This document shows positions 34,595 through 42,300 of a stretch of 50,276 nt of DNA, one piece after another; position 1 is the first letter of the stretch; the number at the start of each line of letters is the position of its first letter. The DNA is from Streptomyces toxytricini (GTDB lineage Bacteria > Actinomycetota > Actinomycetes > Streptomycetales > Streptomycetaceae). Made by a program: the position numbers and the translations under genes. The notes under the pieces were generated by a model. The model made no database searches. It was not told the DNA's origin and saw nothing but the letters and a program-made list of their open reading frames with translations. The stretch spans positions 1 through 50,276 of the forward strand of contig NZ_BMTY01000026.1 of assembly GCF_014649915.1 (NCBI RefSeq), written 5' to 3'.

Positions 34595-34679
34595 GGGCGG
34601 CTTCTCCTCTCCGTACGGGTACGGGTGCGGCTGCGTTCACGACTCGTGCGCAGGGTCTGACAGGGACAACGTGCGCAAA

Positions 34680-34700
34680 GTTGAGTCTATTCCACTCAAG
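34680..34700. promoter_or_regulatory. HAIR operator (HspR) shared by clpB and the divergent flavin gene
   Basis: TTGAGT-N7-ACTCAAG matches the HAIR consensus CTTGAGT-N7-ACTCAAG at 13 of 14 positions. It lies about 86 bp upstream of clpB and covers the expected -35 zone of the gene at 34724. Confidence 0.85.
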
Positions 34701-34710
34701 GCCGGGATCG

Positions 34711-34716
34711 TAGTCT
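34711..34716 (+). promoter_or_regulatory. -10 box, leaderless PNPOx-like gene
   Basis: TAGTCT, 7 nt, then ATG 34724. A 17-nt spacer places the -35 inside the HAIR. Confidence 0.45.
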
Positions 34717-34723
34717 CGGGGGC

Positions 34724-35137
34724 ATGTCCCATGACGTCCACCACCCGACGCCCGAGTACCTGGCCTTCTGGCGGGAGCGGCACGTGTGCACGCTGACCAC
34801 GCCCCGCCCCGACGGCACCCCGCACGTGGTGCCGGTCGGCGTGACCTACGACCCCGGGGCCGGGCTCGCCCGCGTGATCAGCAACCGGCACAGCAAGAAG
34901 GTCCGCAACGTGCTGGCCGCACAGGAGTCCCCGGCCGGCGGGGCCCGTGTCGCGGTGTGCCAGATGGAGGGGCGCCGCTGGGCGACGCTGGAGGGCCGCG
35001 CGGTCGTCCGTACGGAGGCGGAAGCGGTCGCCGACGCGGTGGCGCGCTACGCGGAGCGGTACGGGCGCACGCCCTCGCCGAATCCGGACCGGGTCGTCAT
35101 CGAGATCGCGCTGGACCGGGCGATGGGCCGCGCCTGA
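34724..35137 (+). CDS. Pyridoxamine 5'-phosphate oxidase-like, F420/flavin-binding protein
   Basis: This is a 137-aa split-barrel protein starting MSHDVHHPTPEYLAFWRERH. It has CTLTTPRPDGTPHVVPVGVT, RVISNRHSKKVRNVLA, VAVCQMEGRRWATLEGRAVV and a C-terminal RVVIEIALDRAMG. This is the pattern of PNPOx/FDOR-B proteins, often F420-dependent in actinobacteria. The substrate is unknown. It is divergent from clpB with the HAIR in between. Confidence 0.82.
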   Translation: MSHDVHHPTPEYLAFWRERHVCTLTTPRPDGTPHVVPVGVTYDPGAGLARVISNRHSKKVRNVLAAQESPAGGARVAVCQMEGRRWATLEGRAVVRTEAEAVADAVARYAERYGRTPSPNPDRVVIEIALDRAMGRA

Positions 35138-35204
35138 GCGGCCCGGGCCCGGGCCGGGTCCTGTCCGGTTCTGCTTGTCCGGTTCGGCTACTGGACGCGG
35201 ACAT

Positions 35205-35248
35205 CACAACGGCGCCATCGTGGTCAGGTCCACGATGGCGCCGTTGTG
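35205..35248. terminator. Strong bidirectional terminator hairpin
   Basis: Arms 35205-35223 and 35230-35248 form a perfect 19-bp stem (CACAACGGCGCC...) with loop TCAGGT, between the PNPOx-like and Rieske-like genes. Confidence 0.8.
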
Positions 35249-35292
35249 TGGGGGAAGCACCTGGGGCGATCTGCAACGACGGGGGAATCGCC

Positions 35293-35607
35293 TCAGGCAC
35301 TGCGGGGGGTGGCGGTGGTGATGTCGGGTTCGAAGAGCTGGTGGTCGCGCTGATCGAGGTTCACGAAGACCATGCCGTAGCGCACCTCGCAGCGGACCGG
35401 CTGCGGCGCGCCGCGGGGGCGGCGCAGGCAGCGGTACGCCCGGACGTCCTCGTCCTCCTCGCGCGTGATCACGATCGGCTGGCCGAAGAGGGTGACCATC
35501 AGCGAGTCGCCGACCTGGGGGATGGCCGTCGCGAGGTCGATGAACTGCCAGCCGGAGCGGTATGCGGAAGCCATCTCGCGGCGGAAGCCGCGGTCGTCGG
35601 GGGTCAT
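35293..35607 (-). CDS. Rieske-like protein lacking the iron-sulfur ligands
   Basis: This is a 104-aa protein. Segments SGWQFIDLATAIPQVGDSLM, VTLFGQPIVITREEDEDVRA and then RYGMVFVNLD parallel the N-terminal Rieske domain of ring-hydroxylating oxygenases. But the CxH...CxxH cluster motif is missing: YRCLRRPRG replaces it and the CPYHGW part is absent. It is probably a non-redox adaptor or modifier. ATG 35607 overlaps the stop of the peptide gene (ATGA), so the two are translated together. The family assignment is tentative. Confidence 0.55.
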   Translation of the reverse strand: MTPDDRGFRREMASAYRSGWQFIDLATAIPQVGDSLMVTLFGQPIVITREEDEDVRAYRCLRRPRGAPQPVRCEVRYGMVFVNLDQRDHQLFEPDITTATPRSA

Positions 35608-35858
35608 GCCGCGCTCTCCGCGACCGGTCCGGCGGACGCGGTGTCGGCGGGGGCGGAGCGCCATCCGCTGTCCAGCGGGGCGGCACGCCATCCGCTGTCC
35701 ATCGACGGCTCACGCCATCCGCTGTCCTCCAGCAGCGCCGCCCGGATGTCCGCGGCACCCCCTCCGGCGCCCCCCAGCGTGGCTCCGGCGAGTCCCAGAC
35801 CGGCCACAGCCGAGAAGATGACGGTGGCAAGCGCCGAGCGAAGCATTCTCTTGTTCAT
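35604..35858 (-). CDS. Small secreted peptide with three 9-residue DSGWR repeats
   Basis: This is an 84-aa protein. The N-terminal MNKRMLRSALATVIFSAVAG has the positively charged start and hydrophobic core of a signal peptide (to about residue 30). It is followed by AALLE and three tandem 9-residue units: DSGWREPSM, DSGWRAAPL, DSGWRSAPA, then an Ala-rich end. The 15-bp DNA encoding each DSGWR is identical. I do not recognise the family; it could be a peptide-product precursor or signal peptide. It is coupled to the Rieske-like gene and divergent from a LuxR-type regulator. Confidence 0.7.
   Translation of the reverse strand: MNKRMLRSALATVIFSAVAGLGLAGATLGGAGGGAADIRAALLEDSGWREPSMDSGWRAAPLDSGWRSAPADTASAGPVAESAA
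35659..35727 (-). repeat. Three exact 15-bp repeats at 27-bp spacing
   Basis: CGCCATCCGCTGTCC occurs at 35659-35673, 35686-35700 and 35713-35727; read on the reverse strand each encodes DSGWR. Confidence 0.9.
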
Positions 35859-35949
35859 GGTCGGCTTCGTCCTCACTTGATGAAATCCTCTCCCCCGCCT
35901 GTCAGACGATGGCTCATTCAGGCACGTCGCTGCCACAGGGACGATGCAT

Positions 35950-35966
35950 CATGTTCTTGCATGTTC
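35950..35966. promoter_or_regulatory. Direct repeat at the LuxR-type gene start
   Basis: CATGTTC-TTG-CATGTTC is a 10-bp-period direct repeat. It overlaps the ATG of the regulator and lies in the divergent control region of the peptide gene. Confidence 0.35.
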
Positions 35967-36977
35967 AGGACCCTGGGGGGTGGAGATTTGGCACTAAACA
36001 CAACAAAAGCGACACATCCCCACGCGGTCACCGACCTGTGCAGTGAGGGCGCGCGCCTCTACACGAGCGCGCTGCGGACCGGTCGCATTGCACGTGCGGA
36101 CGTGAAAACGGCTCCTTGCCTGCTCGATCTGGCGTTGTTGCAGCCGGATCCCGATGACGTCAATTCGCTCCGCCCGGTTCCCCCGGCCGTCGCACTGGCC
36201 CAGCGGCTGCACCCGATCGAGCGCGAGATCCGAGACCGCCGGCGCGACTCCCTCGAACTGTCCGAGGCATTCGAGCCGTTCCTCGCCATCAGCGCGCAGG
36301 CACCCGCCAGCACCCACGCCATCACCGTGCTGGAGGGCTTCGACGCCATCAACGCCGCCCTCAACCTGGCCACCGCCGAGTGCCACACCGAGATGCTCAC
36401 CGTCCAGCCCGGAGGCGCACGCCCCAGTCTGGAGCTTACGGAAGCCCTGGAGCGGGACCAGCCGCTCACCGACCGCGGTGTCCGAATCCGTACCCTCTAC
36501 CAGCACACCGTCCGCCACAGCCGCGGCACCCTCGCGTACATCGACATCCTGAAGGCCGGGAAGGTCGAGGTCCGCACGCTGGAGGAGCTCTTCGAGCGGC
36601 TCATCATCTTCGACCGCACCGTCGCCTTCATCCCCGCCAGCGACGACCGCCAAGTCGCCCTGGAGCTGCGCCACCCCGGCCTCGTCGACTACCTCATCAA
36701 GGTCTTCGAGCAGCTGTGGCACCGCGCCGTGCCGCTCCAGGAGGAGGTCACCTACCGGCACACCCGCGACGGCATATCGGGCGTCCAGCGCACCATCGCC
36801 CAGCTCCTGGTCGAGGGGCACGTGGACGAGGCGATCGCCCGCCGGCTGGGCATGAACGTACGGACCTGCCGCGCGCACATCGCCAAGCTCGCCGGCATCC
36901 TCGGCAGCGGCAGCCGCGCCCAACTCGGCTTCCTCATCGCCCGGTCGGGGATCCTGGAGGAGGACGACCCCGAGTGA
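35961..36977 (+). CDS. LuxR-type (helix-turn-helix) transcriptional regulator
   Basis: This is a 338-aa protein. The N-terminal and middle parts (about 20-270) resemble the TrmB/LuxR-type sensor-domain regulators common in Streptomyces, with a phospholipase-D-like middle segment (GTLAYIDILKAGKVEVRTLE, TVAFIPASDDRQVALELRHP). The C-terminal HTH is GVQRTIAQLLVEGHVDEAIA, then RRLGMNVRTCRAHIAKL. ATG 35961 is the best start found; the ribosome binding site is weak. It is divergent from the DSGWR peptide gene and is its likely regulator. Confidence 0.75.
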   Translation: MFRTLGGGDLALNTTKATHPHAVTDLCSEGARLYTSALRTGRIARADVKTAPCLLDLALLQPDPDDVNSLRPVPPAVALAQRLHPIEREIRDRRRDSLELSEAFEPFLAISAQAPASTHAITVLEGFDAINAALNLATAECHTEMLTVQPGGARPSLELTEALERDQPLTDRGVRIRTLYQHTVRHSRGTLAYIDILKAGKVEVRTLEELFERLIIFDRTVAFIPASDDRQVALELRHPGLVDYLIKVFEQLWHRAVPLQEEVTYRHTRDGISGVQRTIAQLLVEGHVDEAIARRLGMNVRTCRAHIAKLAGILGSGSRAQLGFLIARSGILEEDDPE

Positions 36978-37035
36978 GGGGCGGCGGGCCCGGCAGGCCC
37001 GCGCAGAGCCCCGGGCCGGCCCCTGCGGGCCGGAC

Positions 37036-37076
37036 GCGCAAGGCCCCGCCCGGAGGAACCGGGCGGGGCCTTGCGC
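37036..37076. terminator. Terminator between LuxR-type gene and hspR
   Basis: GCGCAAGGCCCCGCCCGG (37036-37053) and its complement (37059-37076) form a perfect 18-bp stem with loop AGGAA. Confidence 0.8.
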
Positions 37077-37090
37077 GCGTCGTACGGGCC

Positions 37091-37120
37091 CCGCAGCGGC
37101 CCCTGGCGGGGCCGCTGCGG
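37091..37120 (-). terminator. Second hairpin, end of the dnaK operon
   Basis: CCGCAGCGGCCCC and GGGGCCGCTGCGG form a perfect 13-bp stem with loop TGGC, 11 bp past the hspR stop. Confidence 0.65.
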
Positions 37121-37131
37121 CGGGGCTGCGG

Positions 37132-37602
37132 TCAGTCCGCGGACCGCTTCGGCGCGGGCCGCCAGACGACCAGGGCGTTGCCCGCGACGGGCGGCTGGTA
37201 CTTGACCAGATCCCGCCGGTACGAGGCGTGCACCTGGGCCTCGCGCTGCTGCATCACCGCTGCCGCTCCGTCGACCGCGGCCGACAGCTCGGCCACGCGC
37301 GCCTGCAGGGCGGCCACCTGGTTCTGGAGTTCGATGATGCGCTTGATGCCCGCGAGGTTGACGCCCTCGTCCTGGGACAGCGTCTGCACCGTGCGGAGCA
37401 GCTCGATGTCCCTGGCCGAATACCGACGGCCGCGGCCCGCGGTCCGGTCGGGGGAGACCAGCCCGAGACGGTCGTACTGGCGCAGCGTCTGCGGGTGCAG
37501 GCCGGAGAGCTGTGCGGCCACCGAGATCACGTAGACCGGGGTCTCGTCGGTCAGCTCGTACGCCCCGCCACCGAACCGCGGCTGTCGTCGGCGGCCGTCC
37601 AT
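37132..37602 (-). CDS. hspR: Heat-shock repressor HspR (MerR family)
   Basis: This is a 156-aa protein. The MerR-type HTH lies around ISVAAQLSGLHPQTLRQYDR, followed by LGLVSPDRTAGRGRRYSARD. A coiled-coil QNQVAALQARVAELSAAV follows. It binds HAIR sites in front of dnaK and clpB with DnaK as co-repressor, established for Streptomyces HspR. It is the last gene of the operon, one nt after the dnaJ stop, giving negative feedback. Confidence 0.95.
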   Translation of the reverse strand: MDGRRRQPRFGGGAYELTDETPVYVISVAAQLSGLHPQTLRQYDRLGLVSPDRTAGRGRRYSARDIELLRTVQTLSQDEGVNLAGIKRIIELQNQVAALQARVAELSAAVDGAAAVMQQREAQVHASYRRDLVKYQPPVAGNALVVWRPAPKRSAD

Positions 37603-37603
37603 G

Positions 37604-38776
37604 TCATGCTCCCTTCGCGGACTCGAACAGCGCGGCGCGCGGGTCCTCGGACACCGTCGCGTCGCGGTACATCTCCAGGGCCTCGCGGGCCTTGTCCGAC
37701 AGCGTGGCCGGAACCGCGACCTCCACCGTGACGAGCAGGTCGCCGCGGGTTCCGTCCTTGCGGACGGCGCCCTTGCCGCGGGCGCGCATCGTGCGGCCGG
37801 ACGGGGTGCCCGGCGGAAGCTTCAGCGTCACCGCGGGGCCGTTCAGGGTCGGGACCCTGATGTCGGCGCCCAGGGCCGCCTCGGCGAAAGTGACCGGGAC
37901 GGTCACGGTCAGGTTGTCGCCCTTGCGGGAGAACACCGGGTGGCTGCCCACGTGGACGACCACGTACAGGTCGCCGGCGGGGCCGCCGCGCTCGCCCGGC
38001 GCGCCCTTGCCGCGCAGCCGGATCCGCTGGCCGTCGGACACGCCCGCCGGGATCCGGACCTGCATCGTCCGGGAGGACTTGGCGCGGCCGCTGCCGTGGC
38101 AGACCTCGCAGGGGCTCTCCGCGATCAGGCCGCGGCCCTTGCAGTCCGCGCACGGGTCGGTCAGCGAGAAGCCGCCGCCGCTGCCCCGCGACACCTGCCC
38201 GGTACCGACGCAGGTTGGGCACACCCGGGGGGTGCCGTTCTTGTCGCCGGTGCCCGAACAGGCCTTGCAGGGCGCCTGGGAGGACATCCGCAGCGGGACC
38301 GTGGCCCCGTCCACCGCCTCCGTGAAGGAGAGGGTGACCTCCGACTCGACGTCCTGGCCCCGGCGCGGCTGGGTGCGGGCGCCCGGACCGGCGCCGCCGC
38401 GGTTGAACAGCCCGCCGAACACGTCGCCGAGACCGCCGCTGCCGAAGCCGCCCGCGCCGGCCTGGGAGCCCCCGAAGAGGTCCCCCAGGTCGAAGTTGAA
38501 CGAGCCGCCCGCGCCCGGGCCCGGGCGGAAGCCGCCGTTCCCGAAAAGGGCGCGGGCCTCGTCGTACTCCTTGCGCTTCTTGGCGTCGCCGAGGACGTCG
38601 TTCGCCTCGGAGATCTCCTTGAAGCGCTCCTCGGCCGCGGCGTCACCCTTGTTGGCGTCCGGGTGGTACTCGCGGGCGAGCTTCCGGTACGCCTTCTTGA
38701 TCTCGGCCTCGGTGGCGTCCTTCGGGACACCGAGGACCTTGTAGTAGTCCTTCTCGACGAAGTCCTTCGTGCTCAT
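37604..38776 (-). CDS. dnaJ: Chaperone DnaJ
   Basis: This is a 390-aa type I DnaJ. The N-terminal J domain has the catalytic HPD in REYHPDANKGD, followed by a Gly/Phe-rich linker (GGFRPGPGAGGSFNFDLGD), a zinc finger of four CxxCxGxG units (CKACSGTG, CPTCVGTG, CADCKGRG, CEVCHGSG) and a C-terminal substrate domain. It recruits and stimulates DnaK. The start at 38776 is close to the grpE stop. Confidence 0.96.
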   Translation of the reverse strand: MSTKDFVEKDYYKVLGVPKDATEAEIKKAYRKLAREYHPDANKGDAAAEERFKEISEANDVLGDAKKRKEYDEARALFGNGGFRPGPGAGGSFNFDLGDLFGGSQAGAGGFGSGGLGDVFGGLFNRGGAGPGARTQPRRGQDVESEVTLSFTEAVDGATVPLRMSSQAPCKACSGTGDKNGTPRVCPTCVGTGQVSRGSGGGFSLTDPCADCKGRGLIAESPCEVCHGSGRAKSSRTMQVRIPAGVSDGQRIRLRGKGAPGERGGPAGDLYVVVHVGSHPVFSRKGDNLTVTVPVTFAEAALGADIRVPTLNGPAVTLKLPPGTPSGRTMRARGKGAVRKDGTRGDLLVTVEVAVPATLSDKAREALEMYRDATVSEDPRAALFESAKGA

Positions 38777-38824
38777 CCCCGGTGTCCCTCCTCCCGTGCC
38801 TTCATCTGACCGCGCCTGCGGACG

Positions 38825-39513
38825 TCAGCCCTTTTCGGGAGCATCCGCGTCCTTGTCCGACGGCGCGTCGCCCTCCCCGGACTCGGACTTGGGCGCCGCT
38901 CCCGGCTGCGGCTCGGCGACGGCGACCCGCGCGGGGCGGATCGTTCGCTCGCCGATCCGGTACCCCGGCTGCAGGATCGCCACGCAGGTCGTCTCGGTGA
39001 CGTCCGGCGCGTACGAGTGCATCAGGGCTTCGTGGATCGTCGGGTCGAAGGGCTCGCCCTCCTTGCCGAACTGCTGCAGGCCCAGCTTGGCGACTGCGGT
39101 CTCCAGCGATTCGGCCACCGACTTGAAGCCGCCGACCAGCTCGCCGTGGTCCCGCGCCCGGCCGATGTCGTCCAGGGTGGGCAGCAGCTCCGTCAGCAGG
39201 TTCGCGACCGCGATCTCCTTGACGGCGACCCGGTCCCGCTCCACGCGGCGGCGGTAGTTCTGGTACTCGGCCTGGAGCCGCTGGAGGTCCCCGGTGCGCT
39301 CGGCGAGGGCCGTGCGCGCCTGGTCCAGCTGCGCCAGGAGGGCCGCGTCCGCATCCTGCGGGGCGGACGTGGCGGACCGTGCTCCGGAGTCCCCGGCCGG
39401 GGCCGCCGGCTCCTCCGGGGAGGAGTCGGCGGTCTTCGGCTCGGCGGCGTCCTCAGGGGTGGCGCCGTCGGGGACTTCGGGCTTCTCCTCGAAACCCGCG
39501 GTCTCCTCCGGCA

Positions 39514-39514
<1 letters not shown>
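38825..39514 (-). CDS. grpE: Nucleotide exchange factor GrpE
   Basis: This is a 229-aa protein. The acidic N-terminal ~75 residues are low complexity. The long coiled-coil (QLDQARTALAERTGDLQRLQ, then QNYRRRVERDR) is followed by LLPTLDDIGRARDHGELVGG and the C-terminal beta domain (PFDPTIHEALMHSYAP). It releases ADP from DnaK. The ATG overlaps the dnaK stop by one nt. Confidence 0.95.
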
Positions 39515-41355
<1,841 letters not shown>

Positions 41356-41373
41356 TTCGATTCCTCCAGCTGA

Positions 41374-41394
41374 CTTGAGTGGAACAGACTCAAG
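41374..41394. promoter_or_regulatory. HAIR-1 operator upstream of dnaK
   Basis: CTTGAGT (41374-41380), 7 nt and ACTCAAG (41388-41394) are the perfect HAIR consensus, 19 bp upstream of the dnaK start. Confidence 0.92.
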
Positions 41395-41425
41395 GGTGCC
41401 CCAACGGCTCCCCGCCGTCAACAGA

Positions 41426-41446
41426 GGTGAGTCGAGGCGGCTCAAC
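41426..41446. promoter_or_regulatory. HAIR-like site 2 upstream of dnaK
   Basis: GGTGAGT-N7-GCTCAAC is a degenerate HAIR, 32 bp upstream of the perfect one. The known Streptomyces dnaK promoter has several HAIRs. Confidence 0.6.
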
Positions 41447-41572
41447 TTTTGTCGCGGCCTTATGCTCAGCCGCGACCGGACGTCAAGCGGGGCGGGGCCG
41501 AGTGGGGGACGCGGACGCCCGCGCGCTGCGCGGCGCCCGGCAGCGGAGGCGGGGGCGCGGCACGGTGCCTGC

Positions 41573-42190
41573 ATGCCGCTGCCACCGCTCCCCCTCCCCC
41601 GGCTCCGGCGCCCCGCCCGGCGCACAGGCCCCCGCCCGCAGCCCGCAGCGCCGCGGCCGCCGCAGTTCGCGCTGCGGCTGCCGCGGCTGCCCGCGTATCC
41701 GGCCAAGCGCGCCTTCGACCTCGCCGGCAGCCTCCTCCTGCTGGCCGCGGCCCTGCCGGCACTGCTCGCCGCGGCCGCCGTGCTCTTCCTGGCCCGGCCG
41801 CGCGCGGGCCGCGGGATCCTGCTGCGGGAGCCGGCGGCGGGGCTGGGCGGCCGGCCGTTCCGCACCTGGCGGCTGCGCACCGCGGGGGCCGGGCGCGCCG
41901 GAGCGGCGGTCCGGCGGTGCGGGCTGGATGCCCTGCCGCAGCTGCTGAACGTGCTCCGGGGCGAGATGTCACTCGTAGGGCCGCGGCCGCAGGCCCGTAC
42001 GGACCGGCCCGACAGGCTGCTCGTACGCCCAGGAATGACCGGATTGTGGCAGGTCAGCGCGCGGTCGGACCTCCCCTGGGAGGAGATGGCCCTCCTGGAC
42101 CGGCACTATGTGGAGAGCCACTGGCTGGGGATGGATCTCGCGATCCTCGCCCGGACCCCCCGCGCGGCCCGTGAACACAGGCATGCCTGA
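41573..42190 (+). CDS. Short bacterial sugar transferase (undecaprenyl-phosphate glycosyltransferase type)
   Basis: This is a 205-aa protein with one hydrophobic segment, FDLAGSLLLLAAALPALLAA (about 43-62). It is followed by LDALPQLLNVLRGEMSLVGP-RP and RPGMTGLWQVSARSDLPWEE, the core motifs of the PglC/WbaP-like family that start surface glycan synthesis. The segment between FRTWRLRT and LDALPQ is short compared with standard members, which usually have an EDPRxTRxGRxLR stretch there, so activity is uncertain. ATG 41573 has a CACGGT -10-like box 6 nt upstream. Confidence 0.65.
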   Translation: MPLPPLPLPRLRRPARRTGPRPQPAAPRPPQFALRLPRLPAYPAKRAFDLAGSLLLLAAALPALLAAAAVLFLARPRAGRGILLREPAAGLGGRPFRTWRLRTAGAGRAGAAVRRCGLDALPQLLNVLRGEMSLVGPRPQARTDRPDRLLVRPGMTGLWQVSARSDLPWEEMALLDRHYVESHWLGMDLAILARTPRAAREHRHA

Positions 42191-42251
42191 GCGACACAGA
42201 TCACCGCACGCTCACCTACAGCGCAGCGCGGAGAATGGGTAACCTCAAGCC

Positions 42252-42280
42252 TTGACTCAATAAGTTACTGCTTAGTAAGT
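42252..42280 (+). promoter_or_regulatory. Promoter with palindrome before the Fe-S oxidoreductase gene
   Basis: A TTGACT (42252-42257) lies 15 nt before TAGTAA (42273-42278). The dyad TTACT-N4-AGTAA (42265-42278) overlaps the -10 and suggests a repressor site. This patch is notably A/T-rich. Confidence 0.45.
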
Positions 42281-42300
42281 CCCGCCCGAGGAGCCCTCCC

